This document shows positions 9,060-19,677 of a stretch of DNA of 64,000 nucleotides, piece after piece. The translations under genes were made by a program, and so were the position numbers. Every line of letters starts with the position of its first letter. The first letter of the stretch is position 1. The stretch spans positions 2,046,001-2,110,000 of the forward strand of contig NZ_CP049366.1 of assembly GCF_014058425.1 (NCBI RefSeq), given 5' to 3'. The notes under the pieces were generated by a model. That model did not search any database. It was not told the origin of the DNA and saw only the letters and a list, made by a program, of their open reading frames with translations. Origin of the DNA: Companilactobacillus pabuli. Lineage in GTDB: Bacteria > Bacillota > Bacilli > Lactobacillales > Lactobacillaceae.

Positions 9060-9755
9060 TTAAATCTCATATTCAATTTTGTATGGCATTTTATTACTGT
9101 CATAAATAGATTCAGTATACTCAATTAATTTTCCTTTATTATCAAAACCACGTCTAATACGCTTCAAAGCTAAATTGTCCTGTTTTTGAAGGATTTTTTT
9201 GTCAGTTTCATCAATGTTGATAGCACTGAACTCATCACTAAAACTACTGATTTCCTGCCCATTATCACGCAAAAACTTATACAGTGATTGATTTTTCAAA
9301 TTTTTCAATTCATCAGTAACGTCAATATTTGGTAAATAATGATTAACAATGATAAAAGGTTTATTATTCAACAAATATAAGCGTTCAATATAAACAATAT
9401 TTCTATCCGTTAATTCATTTTTAAGTGGCGTATCTTCAAGAGATAAAACATCAGCTTTTAGAATTTGTTTAGTTAAATTATCCGACTCATTGACGATTGA
9501 AGAATAAGATCTAGCTTTCGATAATTTATTAAAGAGATTATTGCTAATAACACGTGTGCCAATGCCACTCTTCTTCTTTAAATATCCTTCTGCTACTAAT
9601 TTCTCAACGGCTTTACGAACCGTGATTTTACTAACATCATATTTTTGTTCTAATTCATTTTCAGTTGGAATCAAGCTACCAACCTCATACATACCTGATA
9701 GGATATTCTTTTTGATATCATCAGCTACTTTTTGGTATAAAATCTCAACGACCAT
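9060..9755 (-). CDS. GntR-family regulator with UTRA domain
   Basis: A winged-helix DNA-binding domain (residues ~1-70; ILSGMYEVGSLIPTENELEQ, then the VSKITVRKAVEKL recognition helix) is followed by a ligand-binding UTRA domain (FIIVNHYLPNIDV, IEYTESIYDS). The ATG at 9755 is used because GGGGGAAA lies upstream; an earlier in-frame TTG at 9794 has no such site. It lies upstream of the EIIC operon on the same strand and is the likely regulator of that operon through the palindrome at 9019-9030. Its ligand is probably a phosphorylated sugar acid or amino sugar. Confidence 0.85.
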   Translation of the reverse strand: MVVEILYQKVADDIKKNILSGMYEVGSLIPTENELEQKYDVSKITVRKAVEKLVAEGYLKKKSGIGTRVISNNLFNKLSKARSYSSIVNESDNLTKQILKADVLSLEDTPLKNELTDRNIVYIERLYLLNNKPFIIVNHYLPNIDVTDELKNLKNQSLYKFLRDNGQEISSFSDEFSAINIDETDKKILQKQDNLALKRIRRGFDNKGKLIEYTESIYDSNKMPYKIEYEI

Positions 9756-9877
9756 TAGTGTATTTCCCCCAGATGCTTTAATTAATTTATACATTCATTA
9801 TAGTATTTCTTATGCTAATAAAAGTTATCATTTATGTAAGCGGATGACAAGTTTAAACTTTATCTTCCCAGATATCA

Positions 9878-9923
9878 TTGACATAGTTATATGTACTAAT
9901 ATAATTAATTATGTAATTACATA
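9878..9923 (+). promoter_or_regulatory. deoC promoter with palindromic operator
   Basis: TTGACA (9878-9883) and TATAAT (9900-9905) are 16 bases apart. Just downstream is a perfect 14-bp palindrome TATGTAATTACATA (9910-9923), suited to binding one of the two GntR regulators that flank deoC. GGAGG at 9930-9934 is the ribosome binding site. Confidence 0.7.
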
Positions 9924-9941
9924 TTATCTGGAGGTATTATT

Positions 9942-10682
9942 ATGGAATTGGAATACACTTTAAATGACTTAGCAAGAATGATTGATCACACTAACTTACA
10001 TGCCTATGCTTCTAATGAAGACATGGTAAAATTATGTAATGAAGCTAAAAAATACGACTTTAGAATGGTTGCTATTAACCAAGTACAATCCAAAATATGT
10101 TCTGAACAATTAAAGGGAACCGATATTGATACAGGTGCTGCTATTAGTTTTCCTTTAGGACAAACAACCGTTGAATCCAAATTGTTTGATATCAAAGATG
10201 CTCTAAAAAATGGTGCTAATGAGATTGATTACGTTGTTAATTTGACTGAAGTTAAAAATGGCAATTTTGATTATGTAAAGGATGAAATGCAACAAATCGT
10301 TGACCTTTGCCACAGTAAATCAGTTTTGATCAAAGTTATTTTTGAAAACACTTATCTCACAAATGATGAAATCAAGAAATTAGCTGAAATTGCTAAAAAA
10401 GTTAAACCTGATTTTATTAAAACTTCAACTGGATTTGGTCCTAGTGGAGCCAAAATTGAAGACGTTAAATTGATGAAATCTGTCGTTGGTGATGAAGTAT
10501 CCGTCAAAGCTGCCGGTGGAATCAGAAATTCCGATGACTTTTTGGCCATGATTGCGGCCGGTGCTGATAGAATCGGTACAAGTAGTGGTGTCAAAATCAT
10601 CAATGCTCTCAAAGACCGCATGGAAAAAGACAACGTTGACGTTATCAAGATTGACAGAGATTATAAGAAAAATTTGAAATAA
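9942..10682 (+). CDS. deoC: Deoxyribose-phosphate aldolase
   Basis: Cleaves 2-deoxyribose 5-phosphate to acetaldehyde and glyceraldehyde 3-phosphate in nucleoside breakdown. DeoC hallmarks are the NEIDYVVN segment, the Schiff-base lysine in [10 protein letters not shown] (about residue 160) and the proton-relay lysine in [10 protein letters not shown]. 246 aa is slightly longer than many DeoC proteins, with an extended acidic/basic tail. It is followed after 19 bp by a GntR gene, and no nucleoside phosphorylase is nearby, so it could serve a specialised deoxy-sugar route rather than the usual deo operon. Confidence 0.9.
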   Translation: MELEYTLNDLARMIDHTNLHAYASNEDMVKLCNEAKKYDFRMVAINQVQSKICSEQLKGTDIDTGAAISFPLGQTTVESKLFDIKDALKNGANEIDYVVNLTEVKNGNFDYVKDEMQQIVDLCHSKSVLIKVIFENTYLTNDEIKKLAEIAKKVKPDFIKTSTGFGPSGAKIEDVKLMKSVVGDEVSVKAAGGIRNSDDFLAMIAAGADRIGTSSGVKIINALKDRMEKDNVDVIKIDRDYKKNLK

Positions 10683-10701
10683 TTATTCATAGGAGTTAAA
10701 G

Positions 10702-11421
10702 ATGGACAGTGGAAATTTACCGAAATACAAAATTATTGAAGATGACTTACTAAATAAAATAAAAGCTGGTTTTTATAAACCCGATACGTTGATTCCTAAG
10801 GAAATAGAACTAATGGAGATTTATCACGTTAGTCGCCCCACTGTTCGTCAAGCAATTCAGACACTAGTTAACAAGGGACTGCTAGAAAAACGGAAACGTA
10901 GAGGAACGATTGTTAAGCAAAATAAGATTTCTCAAGAATTCACACATACCATTAAGAGTTTTAACAACGAAGTCAAAAGCAAAGGCTTCACTCCTCAAAC
11001 GCGCGTTTTATTTTTCCAAAAGGAACTACCAACTCCAGAAGTCTCCGCGGCATTAAATATAAATTCAAGCGATTCCGTCTACAAGTTGGTCAGATTACGA
11101 TACGCTGATACGCAACCCGTTGTTTTGGTAACCAGCTACATCCCTTATAATATTTTTCCATCTTTAAATAAATATGATTTCAACAAAGTTTCACTATACG
11201 ATACTTTAGATTCACACGACTGTCGGATAGTGCACGTTAAACGGAAATTAGAAGTTTTAAAAGCTGATGAAACTACGGCTGATTTATTAAACGTTGATAT
11301 TAATGATCCACTTTTTTATTTCCATACTGTTGGTACTACAGAGAATGACATAAAAGCTGAATATTCTATCGCTAAATATCGCGGAGATAATAATTCATTT
11401 GAAATTTATATCGATCGCTAG
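10702..11421 (+). CDS. GntR-family regulator with UTRA domain
   Basis: The N-terminal winged helix carries IKAGFYKPDTLIPKEIELMEI and the VSRPTVRQAIQTLVNKGLL recognition helix; residues ~75-239 form the UTRA effector domain (VTSYIPYNIFPSL, EYSIAKYRGDNNSFEIYI). It is co-transcribed with deoC (19-bp gap, AGGAG site) and is probably an autoregulator acting at 9910-9923. The ligand is unknown. A terminator follows. Confidence 0.88.
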   Translation: MDSGNLPKYKIIEDDLLNKIKAGFYKPDTLIPKEIELMEIYHVSRPTVRQAIQTLVNKGLLEKRKRRGTIVKQNKISQEFTHTIKSFNNEVKSKGFTPQTRVLFFQKELPTPEVSAALNINSSDSVYKLVRLRYADTQPVVLVTSYIPYNIFPSLNKYDFNKVSLYDTLDSHDCRIVHVKRKLEVLKADETTADLLNVDINDPLFYFHTVGTTENDIKAEYSIAKYRGDNNSFEIYIDR

Positions 11422-11427
11422 TTACAC

Positions 11428-11467
11428 AAAAAGGCCCAGAAACCATTTAGATTTCTGAGCCTTTTTT
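11428..11467. terminator. Bidirectional terminator
   Basis: AAAAAGGCCCAGAAA and TTTCTGAGCCTTTTTT form a stem with one mismatch between the converging GntR and GH1 genes. Confidence 0.85.
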
Positions 11468-11471
11468 AAAT

Positions 11472-12950
<1,479 letters not shown>

Positions 12951-13859
12951 TTATTTTAGTGAATCCGTTTGCAAAAGTAAATTGTATACCGCTCCATATA
13001 AATTAGCATCACTCTTGAAATGAGCCTGAATGATATTAGGAATTTCTATCTGTGCCTTTAACAAAGGATTAGGATCTAACAAGCGTAAATAAGCTTTATT
13101 TATCTCTTCAACAACGATTGGTTGGGCACTGATTCCACCACTGATAGCAATAGTCTCCAAATCTACAACACTTTGAATATTCAAAATAACTGTCGCTATA
13201 ACGTCACAGTAATTGGAGAAAATTTTTGTAACCTGTTGATTACCATTGTTTATCGCATCAAAGACCGCTACGCCATCATGTTCATCAGTTAAATTCAAAA
13301 CTTTAGCACATTCTTCTATCATATGAACTGCCGAACCAGAGAGCCCTACTAAATTAGACATTTTGCTAGTATCAGTACCTAAACTCATGTAACTTAGTTC
13401 CCCAGCTTGATAATGTGAACCATGCAATAGCTGATGATTTAGAACGATTCCACCACCAACACCAGTTCCTAAAGTGATAATGGCACCATTGTTAACGTCC
13501 TTCAAAGAGCCTAGCCAAAGTTCAGCTGACGCTCCTGATTTAGCATCATTTTCAACCGCGACGGGAATTTGAAAAGTACCCTCCAATTCATCTTTGAAAC
13601 TAACTTTATCTAAGAATGGTAAGGCGCCCCCATAAAAAACAGTTCCCGTTTGGACGTTTACTTTGCCCGGAACACTGATGCCAACACCCTGAATGTCAGA
13701 AAGATTTTCTTGAATAATTGATTTAATCAAATTCAAAAAATCATCTTTGTTATCAGGTGTTTTTACATTCTTATGGAAGACTAACTCGCCTTGATCATCG
13801 ATAATTCCGTATTTTATATTAGTTCCACCTATATCAATGGAAAAGTACTTTTTTGTCAT
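12951..13859 (-). CDS. ROK-family sugar kinase
   Basis: Likely phosphorylates glucose or a related sugar, possibly glucose released by the GH1 enzyme of the same operon. Seen are the ATP-binding start FSIDIGGTNIKYG, the central VENDAKSGASAE and GTGVGGGIVLN loop. The usual ROK zinc motif (CxCGxxGC) is missing; that stretch reads SYMSLGTDTSKMSNLVG. It begins with MTKKY and sits upstream of the GH1 gene, so the two are probably one operon. ROK repressors have a DNA-binding N-terminus, absent here, so a kinase is favoured. Confidence 0.85.
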   Translation of the reverse strand: MTKKYFSIDIGGTNIKYGIIDDQGELVFHKNVKTPDNKDDFLNLIKSIIQENLSDIQGVGISVPGKVNVQTGTVFYGGALPFLDKVSFKDELEGTFQIPVAVENDAKSGASAELWLGSLKDVNNGAIITLGTGVGGGIVLNHQLLHGSHYQAGELSYMSLGTDTSKMSNLVGLSGSAVHMIEECAKVLNLTDEHDGVAVFDAINNGNQQVTKIFSNYCDVIATVILNIQSVVDLETIAISGGISAQPIVVEEINKAYLRLLDPNPLLKAQIEIPNIIQAHFKSDANLYGAVYNLLLQTDSLK

Positions 13860-14340
13860 TTATTTGTTTGTTCCTTTCAATTTTGGTTGGTTTTTGCTTG
13901 GAAGCGGTGAACTCTTAGAGATATTTAAATTGAATTTTAACAATACATTTAATATACGTTTATTAGTGTATAAAAATCTGGAAATAAAGTCATTCTTAAG
14001 TAAACGATTATAATGCTTTAATTTTCGTCTAAGACATTTATTCTTTGAACCGTCAATTTTAATCGATTTATTTTCAATAATTTTATCCATATTAGAATCT
14101 AATTGACATGAAATATCAGCCAATTCATTACTGATTAAAGGAACATTTGATTTCTCTTTAATAAATTTTCTTCGGCCATTTCGGAAATAAGTCTACTGGA
14201 ATAACAACACCTTTAAAATCATCTTAGTGGGATTACTAGTCCAAAAGGACTCTGTCGTCAATTCATCCATTGAATTGCCTAAACGATATGATTTTCTTTT
14301 AAAATCCAGTCTAATTCTAATTTCAAAGATGTTTCTTTAC
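13860..14340 (-). pseudogene. Decayed or non-coding stretch with remnant ORF
   Basis: Between the GH13 terminator and the ROK gene is about 480 bp without a convincing gene. One minus-strand frame is open for 87 codons (13860-14123) from a TTG with no ribosome binding site. Upstream, protein-like stretches (such as DFKGVVIPVDLFPK) appear in different frames broken by stops, as in a degraded gene. I cannot name the ancestor. It may also carry the promoter of the ROK-GH1 operon. Confidence 0.35.
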
Positions 14341-14349
14341 TAATATATG

Positions 14350-14394
14350 AAAATAAGGTCCAGAAGTCGTAATGATTTCTGGACCTTATTTTTT
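14350..14394 (-). terminator. Terminator of PTS system A operon
   Basis: AAATAAGGTCCAGAA and its complement form a ~15-bp stem around a 10-base loop; the minus strand continues into a T-rich tract. It overlaps the last codons of the GH13 gene. Confidence 0.88.
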
Positions 14395-16096
14395 ATTCCT
14401 TTTTTAATTTGTACAAATATACAACTGCACCATATGGTGGTAATTCTATCTTGTCATCATTAGTAGCTTTACTGTCAAAGTTACTAATAACAACTTGACC
14501 TTCTTTACCCTTTAATGTTTTAGGAATTTCAACGACTTGATTGTCAGCAGTAAAATTACCATTTACATATAAAACCTCGTTATCTGTTTTACGTAAATAA
14601 GAATATGTTGATTCGTTATCCTTATCTAGCAAGACATATTTTCCAGTTGTGATTATTGGTAATTCATGTCTTAATTCAATCAACTTCTTGTAGTAGTAAA
14701 ATACAGAGTTAGAATCACCTAAGGCATTTTGAACATTTATTTCCTTATAATTTGGATTTAACTTCATCCATGGAGTTCCACCAGTGAAACCCGCGTTTTC
14801 TCCATCAGTCCATTGCATTGGCGTACGAGCATTATCACGTGATTTTAAATAGATAGACTTCATTGTATAATCGTAACCTAATTTTTTATTATTAATGAAA
14901 TCATGATAAATGTCTTTAGTTTCAATATCGTTATAATCATCGATAGAACCAAATTTGGTATTTGTCATCCCTATTTCTTCACCTTCAAAAATGAAAGGTG
15001 TTCCTTGCTGCATATGTAAGATAGTTCCTAACATTTTTGCTGATTGTATACGCCATTTAGTATCGTCAGCTCCAAAGCGTGTAACCGGGCGAGCTTGATC
15101 ATGGTTACTCCAGTACAAACTGTTCCAACCATCATGTTGAGCCATGCCTTCTTGCCATCTAGTAAATACCTCTTTTAATTCAGATAATTTGAAACGTTTA
15201 GTTGAGAATTTCCCATTTTCATCGTAATCCAAGTGCATATGATCAAAGTGGAATACCATATTTAATTCATGACGCTTTGAATCAGTATATTTAACAGCAT
15301 CTTCTATTCCTGTATGTGGAGTCTCTCCCACTGTAACAATATCATATTTACTTAAAACTTCTTTATTCATTTCTTGCAAGTAATCATGAATTTTAGGACC
15401 ATTAGCTGCCCCCTTATAGTAACTGCCATAGGCTTTGTTTTGAATTACAGGGCCATCTGGATATGATGGATCCTTAGACAATAAACTAATTACATCCATT
15501 CTAAATCCATCGACACCTTTATTTAACCAAAAACGCATGATATCATACACATCTTGACGTACCTTAGGATTTTCCCAATTCAAATCAGGTTGTTGTTTAG
15601 CGAACAAGTGTAGATAATATTGACCTAATTTATCAATATATTCCCAGGTTGGACCACCAAATGAAGAACCCCAATTATTAGGTAATTTTTTGCCATCTCC
15701 ATCTTTCCAAATGTAATAATCATGATATGGATTTTCTTTGCTCTTCTTAGCTTCTTTAAACCAAGGATGTTGATCTGATGTATGATTGACAACTAAATCC
15801 AAGATCAATCTCATATGTCTTTTATGAGTTTCCGAAAGTAATTTTTCAAAATCATCCATCGTTCCAAATTTAGAATATATTTCTCGATAATTGCTTATAT
15901 CATATCCATTATCAACTTGTGGAGATTTATAAATTGGATTTAACCAAATTACATCTACTCCAAGTTTTTGTAAATAATCTAATTTTTCAATAATTCCAGG
16001 AATATCACCTATACCATCATCATTACTATCATTAAAACTTTTTGGATAGACTTGATAAACGACGCTATCACGCCACCATTCAATATTATTCGTCAT
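14393..16096 (-). CDS. GH13 oligo-1,6-glucosidase (system A)
   Basis: Intracellular alpha-glucosidase for short alpha-glucosides. Catalytic residues are the nucleophile Asp in GVDGFRMDVIS, the acid/base Glu in VTVGETPHTG and the stabilising Asp in WSNHDQAR. The QPDLNWENP stretch and the Val after the nucleophile are marks of alpha-1,6-preferring members (isomaltase type). Three ATGs in a row overlap the EIIA end; the third (16096) is 9 bases from GGAGG and is preferred. It is the last gene of the system A PTS operon, so the PTS probably imports an isomaltose-like sugar as a phosphate. How a phosphorylated substrate is handled is not clear. Confidence 0.9.
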   Translation of the reverse strand: MTNNIEWWRDSVVYQVYPKSFNDSNDDGIGDIPGIIEKLDYLQKLGVDVIWLNPIYKSPQVDNGYDISNYREIYSKFGTMDDFEKLLSETHKRHMRLILDLVVNHTSDQHPWFKEAKKSKENPYHDYYIWKDGDGKKLPNNWGSSFGGPTWEYIDKLGQYYLHLFAKQQPDLNWENPKVRQDVYDIMRFWLNKGVDGFRMDVISLLSKDPSYPDGPVIQNKAYGSYYKGAANGPKIHDYLQEMNKEVLSKYDIVTVGETPHTGIEDAVKYTDSKRHELNMVFHFDHMHLDYDENGKFSTKRFKLSELKEVFTRWQEGMAQHDGWNSLYWSNHDQARPVTRFGADDTKWRIQSAKMLGTILHMQQGTPFIFEGEEIGMTNTKFGSIDDYNDIETKDIYHDFINNKKLGYDYTMKSIYLKSRDNARTPMQWTDGENAGFTGGTPWMKLNPNYKEINVQNALGDSNSVFYYYKKLIELRHELPIITTGKYVLLDKDNESTYSYLRKTDNEVLYVNGNFTADNQVVEIPKTLKGKEGQVVISNFDSKATNDDKIELPPYGAVVYLYKLKKE

Positions 16097-16502
16097 CATC
16101 ATCAGCCTCCACTGTCATTTCATTAACATAGACAATGGCTTCTTTTGCTTGTTTAACTAGTTCTTCCATACGTTCAGAAGTTATTTCCTTATCCGCGGGT
16201 TCCAGAGCAATAGCTAAAGCCAATGGCAAATTCATTCCACTGATGATATGTGTATGAGGACGCTCTCTATACTTAAAGAATTGTTGATTAACACTACCTG
16301 CTAACATATCCGTCAAAACGATCACTTCGGTATCATCAGAAATAGTCCCCATCAATTTTTCTACTTGTTGATCTACCGGAATATTATCCATATATGCTGC
16401 CAAATCAGTAACATCAGCGGCGTTATTTGAAATAAAATTTAACGTATCTGCCAAACCAGTGGCTAATTTATGATGTGATGCTAAAATAATTTTTCGTTTC
16501 AT
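16086..16502 (-). CDS. PTS mannose-family EIIA (system A)
   Basis: Passes phosphate from HPr to EIIB. The phospho-acceptor His is in IILASHHKLATG (His10), with the ALAIALEP helix later; 138 aa is the size of a free EIIA domain. The protein ends in an acidic tail (EADDDDE) whose codons overlap the start region of the GH13 gene. It follows the EIID gene by 10 bp. Confidence 0.9.
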   Translation of the reverse strand: MKRKIILASHHKLATGLADTLNFISNNAADVTDLAAYMDNIPVDQQVEKLMGTISDDTEVIVLTDMLAGSVNQQFFKYRERPHTHIISGMNLPLALAIALEPADKEITSERMEELVKQAKEAIVYVNEMTVEADDDDE

Positions 16503-16512
16503 TTTCTACCCC

Positions 16513-17322
16513 TTATGCTTTGAAGATTCCAAAGAATGTACCTACTAATGAAATTGCAATAACCAAAAGAATGATTCGAGTTGGTGTCCATTTCTTACTA
16601 CCCAACAATTTGTAAATTAACAACGTCAGCAATGCTGGAAGCAATGCAGGCATGATTTTATCAAATACTCCCGTTTGTAAATTCAACTTAACTTTTCCAA
16701 ATTGGAATACAACGGGCATTGAAATTTTAACAACTGTGGCTACAAGTGCTCCCACAACACTTAATCCAACAATTGAAGCTGATTCTGTAAAGATATTTAA
16801 TCTTTCACCTAATGAAGTAATTAATTTTGTACCTGATGTAAATCCGACATCAAACATCTTTAGCTTCACAAACCAAAAGGCAATATTAGCAATGAACCAA
16901 ACAACTGCCCCTAAAGGATTTCCTTGTAAAGCCATGTATCCAGAAATTGATCCCATGATGGTTGGCCACAAAACCCAAACTAATGTATCTCCGACACCTG
17001 CTAAAGGTCCCATCAAACTAGTTTTCAATGATTGAACTGCATCCTTGGCACCAATACCGTCACGTTCTTCCATAGCTAATGAAGCACCTAAAATCAAAGA
17101 TGACATAACTGTGGTTGAATTGTAGTAATTAAAGTGATTCTCAAGAGCCATTTGATATTCATCATCATTGGGATAAATTTTTCTCAAGGCTGGAGCTAAT
17201 GACCAAGCAACAGCTGGTCCCATTTGTGATTCATAATTAAAAATATTACATGCCATAAAGTTATAACGAACTGCGGCACGACGACGATCTTTTTTAGTTA
17301 ATTTAATTTTTTCATCACTCAT
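16513..17322 (-). CDS. PTS mannose-family EIID (system A)
   Basis: Membrane subunit that forms the sugar channel with EIIC. Family marks are the early aromatic block FMACNIFNYESQMGPAVAWSLAPALRKIY, LGASLAMEERDGIGAKDAVQSLK and GPLAGVGDTLVW, with hydrophobic C-terminal segments. ATG 17322 is used because AAGGAG lies 9 bases upstream, whereas the in-frame ATG at 17346 has none. It overlaps the EIIC end by 8 bp. Confidence 0.9.
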   Translation of the reverse strand: MSDEKIKLTKKDRRRAAVRYNFMACNIFNYESQMGPAVAWSLAPALRKIYPNDDEYQMALENHFNYYNSTTVMSSLILGASLAMEERDGIGAKDAVQSLKTSLMGPLAGVGDTLVWVLWPTIMGSISGYMALQGNPLGAVVWFIANIAFWFVKLKMFDVGFTSGTKLITSLGERLNIFTESASIVGLSVVGALVATVVKISMPVVFQFGKVKLNLQTGVFDKIMPALLPALLTLLIYKLLGSKKWTPTRIILLVIAISLVGTFFGIFKA

Positions 17323-18115
17323 CGTAATCGTCTCCTTCATCTTCATTTGTTTCAGCAGATGCTGTCCCTGCTGACGCTAATTTCTTAGATTCACTGATAA
17401 AGTACCAGTAAGCTGCGGCAAATCCGATTAAAGCCACACCTAAAACTCCTACTTTCAAATATGCAGCTAATACGAAGCCGACAATGATATAACTGAGAAA
17501 CTTCTTAACTGGCATGTATCTTAACAACATACCAACACCGACTACTGGTAACATTCCACCAGCAACCGTTAATCCATCTGTTACCCAAGTTGGAACGACA
17601 TGAAGAATAAATTTAACTACATCTGGGCCAAAGAAAACAATCAAGATAGCTGGCAAACCAGTTTGTAAACTGAACAATGCTGGTCCCCACCATGCTTCAT
17701 GTTGCATTTTCTTGAAATCATGATTCTTTACATCGGTTTGCATTCTATGGGCAAGAAAGTTAACAATAATTCTTGCAACAACTTCTAATTGAATAGCTAA
17801 CAATCCAACTGGTAATCCAACCGCAATAGCTGATTTAATACCAGTGCCTGTTCTTACAGCAACAAAAATTCCGACGATCGTTGCTAATCCATAATTAGGA
17901 GCTGATGCACCACCTAAGGCTGCTACCCCTAACATCATCAATTGGAATGTTCCGGCAATTGTCAATGCAGTTGTCAAATCACCCATAATAATTCCGGTAA
18001 TAGTTCCGACAATAACTGGGAACCATGACATAATTACTAAACCATTTTGATCAATAGTCATATATGCCGCTAAAATAACAATAAGTATATCTTGAATAAT
18101 ATTTATTCCTGACAT
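17315..18115 (-). CDS. PTS mannose-family EIIC (system A)
   Basis: Membrane channel subunit of about eight segments, 266 aa. It shows GIIMGDLTTALTIAGTFQLMMLGVAALGGASAPNYG-type family features (the G-GTFQL-LG run, residues ~40-75), and GGMLPVVGVGMLLRYMPVKK near residue 190. The C-terminus is strongly acidic (NEDEGDDYDE), and its last codons contain the EIID start. It is preceded by EIIB (16-bp gap). Confidence 0.9.
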   Translation of the reverse strand: MSGINIIQDILIVILAAYMTIDQNGLVIMSWFPVIVGTITGIIMGDLTTALTIAGTFQLMMLGVAALGGASAPNYGLATIVGIFVAVRTGTGIKSAIAVGLPVGLLAIQLEVVARIIVNFLAHRMQTDVKNHDFKKMQHEAWWGPALFSLQTGLPAILIVFFGPDVVKFILHVVPTWVTDGLTVAGGMLPVVGVGMLLRYMPVKKFLSYIIVGFVLAAYLKVGVLGVALIGFAAAYWYFISESKKLASAGTASAETNEDEGDDYDE

Positions 18116-18131
18116 GATTTAATAATCTCCT

Positions 18132-18599
18132 TTAAGCTTTGAAAGATTCCTCGTTATCTGTTGGAACATATTGAATAACTAATGGAATATCTTTAGATTG
18201 AATTGTTTGTAAGTCTTTACGTTCTTTATCATTTAAGGCAACAAACTTAGAGACAGGTTTACGACCATCTTCATTGAAAATAATTCCTAAATCTACTTTG
18301 GGAATATCAACCCCACCTTCAATTAATTTAATAAGTGTTTCTGGTTCTTTTACTAAAACGAAAACTCTTTGTGCATCGTACTTACCGGCCGTAAAATTAG
18401 TAATAGCCTTTTGAGTATCAATAATGGACATCCCTGTGCCAGCAGGTTTTGACATTCTCATACTTGCTTTAATTGATTCATTCTTACTAATTTCATCATC
18501 AACAACCATGAAGCGCTTTACTTTAAGAGCTTGAGCCCATTGATTTACAATCAATCCATGAATTAAACGTTGATCTATTCTTGCTAATACTACTGTCAT
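18132..18599 (-). CDS. PTS mannose-family EIIB (system A)
   Basis: Transfers phosphate from EIIA to the incoming sugar. The active His is His14 in RIDQRLIHG. ATG 18599 is preferred because GGAGG ends 8 bases before it; the earlier ATG at 18614 overlaps that ribosome binding site. An 18-bp LacI-type operator (18615-18632) lies directly upstream. It begins the structural part of operon A. Confidence 0.92.
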   Translation of the reverse strand: MTVVLARIDQRLIHGLIVNQWAQALKVKRFMVVDDEISKNESIKASMRMSKPAGTGMSIIDTQKAITNFTAGKYDAQRVFVLVKEPETLIKLIEGGVDIPKVDLGIIFNEDGRKPVSKFVALNDKERKDLQTIQSKDIPLVIQYVPTDNEESFKA

Positions 18600-18614
18600 A
18601 ATAAATTCCTCCAT

Positions 18615-18632
18615 TTTGGTATCGATACCAAA
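18615..18632 (-). promoter_or_regulatory. LacI-type operator before EIIB A
   Basis: A perfect 18-bp palindrome, TTTGGTATCGATACCAAA, lies 3 bp upstream of the EIIB Shine-Dalgarno and just after the LacI gene terminator. Its half TTGGTAWCGAT also occurs in the operator at 19739, so the neighbouring LacI protein is the likely binder. No clear promoter fits between it and the terminator, so it may act as a roadblock for read-through transcription. Confidence 0.8.
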
Positions 18633-18644
18633 TAAATTTATTTA

Positions 18645-18671
18645 AAAAGAGCACTAAGCAGATGCTCTTTT
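18645..18671 (-). terminator. Hairpin after LacI A gene
   Basis: AAAAGAGCA and TGCTCTTTT form a 9-bp stem around the lacI stop codon, followed by a T run on the minus strand. It would lower expression of the PTS genes relative to the repressor. Confidence 0.65.
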
Positions 18672-19658
18672 TATTACTTTTAATTTACAAATTTGCATTT
18701 TGGAAACTTCCTCGCCATTAATCAAACCTAGCATTGCTCTGGCAGCTTTGCGTCCCATTTCATCAACTGGCTGTTTAATGGTTGTAAGAGGTATACGTAA
18801 ATTGGCTGAAGCAGGTTGATCATCCACCCCAAGAACTCCTAACTGCTCAGGAACTTTTATTCCCTGCTTCTCGGCTTCTTGTGAGATTCCCATCGCCACT
18901 TCATCACTACCAGCTATGACAACATCAGGCTTATTTTTCAAGGTCATTATCTTTTTAAATATTTCTTTGCCATCCTCAGCTGTATGTGCATTAGTAAATA
19001 ACCAATCATAATTGAATCCTAAATTGTGATCACTTAGAGAACTCTGAAATCCCGCAAAACGATCAGCATCAAAATTAGATTCTTTTTTCATAATAGTTAT
19101 GGTCTTACGACCAGTTGCATATGCAATTTTCTTATAGCCATTATCAAACAAGAAATTGGTTGCTGTATAAAATCCATCATATTGATCACCTCTAATGATT
19201 GGCACATCAACATCTTTCAAATACTCATTAACCAAAACTATCTTGCCATATTTACAATAACCATTTATCACAGACCAATCATTCTCCAAAGAACAAAGAA
19301 TTACTCCATCTACTTGCTGATTTTTTAATAGATTTAATGCTGTTAGTTCTTCTTCCGCTCGTCCAAATGTTTGGACAATCAAAGTACTATAACCTGCTTC
19401 ATCTAATTCTTGCTCAATCGCATCAACTAAATATGAAAAGAACGGATTAACAATTCTAGGTATTGTAACTGCCATAGTATTAGTTCTTGATCCACGTAAT
19501 TGTCGAGCCGCTGGTAATGGTACATATCCCAATTCATTCATTGCCGACTCTACAGCTTCTCTCTTCTTATCAGAAACATGAGGACTTTTATTTATGACTC
19601 TTGAAACTGTTGAGACAGATAAACCAGCTAGTCTAGCTACATCTGAAATTGTTGCCAA
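18654..19658 (-). CDS. LacI-family repressor (system A)
   Basis: Helix-turn-helix at the N-terminus (ATISDVARLAGLSVSTVSRVIN) and hinge VPLPAARQLRG-type sequence are followed by the sugar-binding domain (FFSYLVDAIEQEL, DGVILCS, VVIAGSDEVAMGISQEAEKQG, GVLGVDDQP). The start is a TTG at 19658, with AAAGGAGGT 9 bases upstream; the in-frame ATGs further out sit within the operator. It lies directly before the PTS genes and probably represses itself and them through operators at 19678, 19739 and 18615. Confidence 0.9.
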   Translation of the reverse strand: MATISDVARLAGLSVSTVSRVINKSPHVSDKKREAVESAMNELGYVPLPAARQLRGSRTNTMAVTIPRIVNPFFSYLVDAIEQELDEAGYSTLIVQTFGRAEEELTALNLLKNQQVDGVILCSLENDWSVINGYCKYGKIVLVNEYLKDVDVPIIRGDQYDGFYTATNFLFDNGYKKIAYATGRKTITIMKKESNFDADRFAGFQSSLSDHNLGFNYDWLFTNAHTAEDGKEIFKKIMTLKNKPDVVIAGSDEVAMGISQEAEKQGIKVPEQLGVLGVDDQPASANLRIPLTTIKQPVDEMGRKAARAMLGLINGEEVSKMQICKLKVIKRASA

Positions 19659-19677
19659 TGTTACACTACCTCCTTTC

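Noticed and set aside
13860-14123. 87-codon gene after the ROK gene
   Set aside because: Starts at a TTG without ribosome binding site, resembles no family I know and lies among broken frames; kept only as a remnant.
18599-18614. ATG at 18614 as the EIIB A start
   Set aside because: It overlaps the GGAGG that serves the ATG at 18599, where the EIIB family sequence begins.
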